A program made the position numbers and the translations under genes. The notes beneath the pieces are model-generated. The model worked only from the letters and a program-made list of their open reading frames with translations. It was not told the origin of the DNA and searched no databases. Shown in pieces: positions 5,891 to 6,393 of a stretch of DNA of 6,393 nucleotides (the first letter of the stretch is position 1; each line of letters starts with the position of its first letter). This stretch comes from REEB470 sp032117095 (lineage in GTDB: Bacteria; Bacillota; Bacilli; Paenibacillales; YIM-B00363), in assembly GCA_032117095.1 (NCBI GenBank), contig JAULZZ010000014.1:1-6393 (forward strand), written 5' to 3'.

Positions 5891-5899
5891 ATACGGAAC
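5882..5899. promoter_or_regulatory. Perfect dyad GTTCCGTA-AA-TACGGAAC, operator-like
   Basis: Two perfect 8-bp arms flank AA. It sits between promoter P2 and the Rpn start and overlaps the end of the 32-codon ORF. Position and symmetry suggest an operator for a dimeric repressor. In RNA the two-base loop is too small for the full stem, which makes a DNA site likelier than an RNA hairpin. Confidence 0.55.
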
Positions 5900-5943
5900 A
5901 AAGACGCACCACACAATACCACGACGTAGAGGAGAAAATGCAT

Positions 5944-6393
5944 ATGCAACCACCGATGCAAGGAGGCAATGGACGACGGCATCAGAAAACTCGTCGATCC
6001 AAAAACATTGCGGAGAAACGCAGGGAAGTCACAGAAGAAGGCATTGTGCCGTCTTCGGGGGAAACGCACATCCCGCATGATGAAATTTTCAAGCAGTTGC
6101 TGTGCATGTTTTACAAGGAGTTTATGGAGTTATTTTTACCCGATATTGCGGAGCAACTCGATTTTACGCATGCGACGTTTTTGATGCAACAGCAGTTTAT
6201 GGACAACATAGGGAATAAAGTGTTGGAGCTAGACTTGTTGCAAGGCGTCGTACACAAAGAAACCCAAAAAGCGGTACGGATACAGTACGAACCTCAGTCG
6301 TATAAAGACCCGACATTCGCCAAACGAATGTTCGAATACGGCTATCGGGTGGTCGATCGGTATCGGGACAAAGACGAAATGTTCATTCCCATT
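5944..6393 (+). CDS. Rpn-family PD-(D/E)XK nuclease / putative transposase, C-terminus cut by window edge
   Basis: The plus-strand frame from ATG 5944 runs open to the right edge, 150 codons. Residues 44-66 (PHDEIFKQLLCMFYKEFMEL...) and 94-131 (ELDLL, then YEPQSYKDPTFAKRMFEY) are typical of Rpn-family recombination-promoting nucleases with a PD-(D/E)XK fold. Likely catalytic residues are Asp97 and Glu116-x-Gln118. Residues 11-30 are very basic (RRHQKTRRSKNIAEKRREVT), an unusual extension before the domain. GAGGAG (5929-5934) lies nine bases from ATG 5944 but only three from ATG 5938, so the later start is chosen. Family members cleave DNA and promote recombination in E. coli RpnA studies; many are of unknown role. 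Relatives are often 250-300 residues, so about half is missing. Confidence 0.88.
   Translation, partial: MQPPMQGGNGRRHQKTRRSKNIAEKRREVTEEGIVPSSGETHIPHDEIFKQLLCMFYKEFMELFLPDIAEQLDFTHATFLMQQQFMDNIGNKVLELDLLQGVVHKETQKAVRIQYEPQSYKDPTFAKRMFEYGYRVVDRYRDKDEMFIPI

Noticed and set aside
5938..5943. ATG 5938 as start of the Rpn protein
   Set aside because: Only three bases separate it from GAGGAG; ATG 5944 has the usual spacing of nine.
5551..6078. Minus-strand frames of 115-175 codons opposite the Rpn start
   Set aside because: They run antisense through the terminator, promoters and the Rpn gene, and have no recognisable domain.

Overview
The window looks like bacterial chromosome from a low-to-medium-GC Bacillota, probably a Bacilli lineage near Alicyclobacillaceae or Paenibacillaceae. 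This placement is inference. It rests on the strong purine-rich ribosome binding sites (AGGAGAGG, GGGAGG, GAGGAG), the secreted protein with a copper-amine-oxidase N-terminal (stalk) domain, the Rpn/PD-(D/E)XK family protein, and repeated extended -10 elements of the form TGGTA(C/T)(A/C)AT. No rRNA, tRNA or CRISPR array was seen.

Layout. Positions 1-2638 (minus strand) hold most of a large SNF2-type helicase whose C-terminus runs off the left edge. From memory, close relatives of this helicase often sit beside a DUF4391 protein and a type III-like methyltransferase/helicase pair, so an anti-phage or restriction-type island may continue to the left of position 1. About 0.58 kb upstream of it without a convincing gene (2639-3220) carries a possible promoter and palindromes. 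Positions 3221-3325 are a 105-bp sequence bounded by 16-bp inverted repeats that touches the stop codon of the next gene. Positions 3325-4488 (minus) encode a secreted three-domain protein: signal peptide, stalk domain, OB-like domain, DUF4352-like domain. Just upstream on the same strand lies a 32-codon single-membrane-segment ORF (4529-4627). Its leader, ribosome site and first codons are a near copy of those of the secreted protein, so the pair appears to come from duplication of a translation-initiation region.

From 4660 to about 5590 I see no convincing gene, only inverted repeats and a possible minus-strand promoter facing the small ORF and the secreted protein. On the plus strand a promoter with a perfect TTGACA box (5597) and a strong intrinsic terminator (5670-5721) bracket a short possible RNA of about 80-90 nt. 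After it come a 32-codon ORF with an anti-SD-perfect ribosome site (5792-5890), two overlapping extended -10 promoters, a perfect 8-2-8 dyad (5882-5899), and the first 150 codons of an Rpn-family PD-(D/E)XK nuclease that runs off the right edge.

The genes do not form one obvious pathway. The helicase (defence or DNA transactions) and the Rpn nuclease (mobile or recombination-related) suggest accessory DNA flanking a cell-surface gene cluster. The most unusual parts are the duplicated leader with its micro-ORF, and the dense set of regulatory elements between 5560 and 5940.
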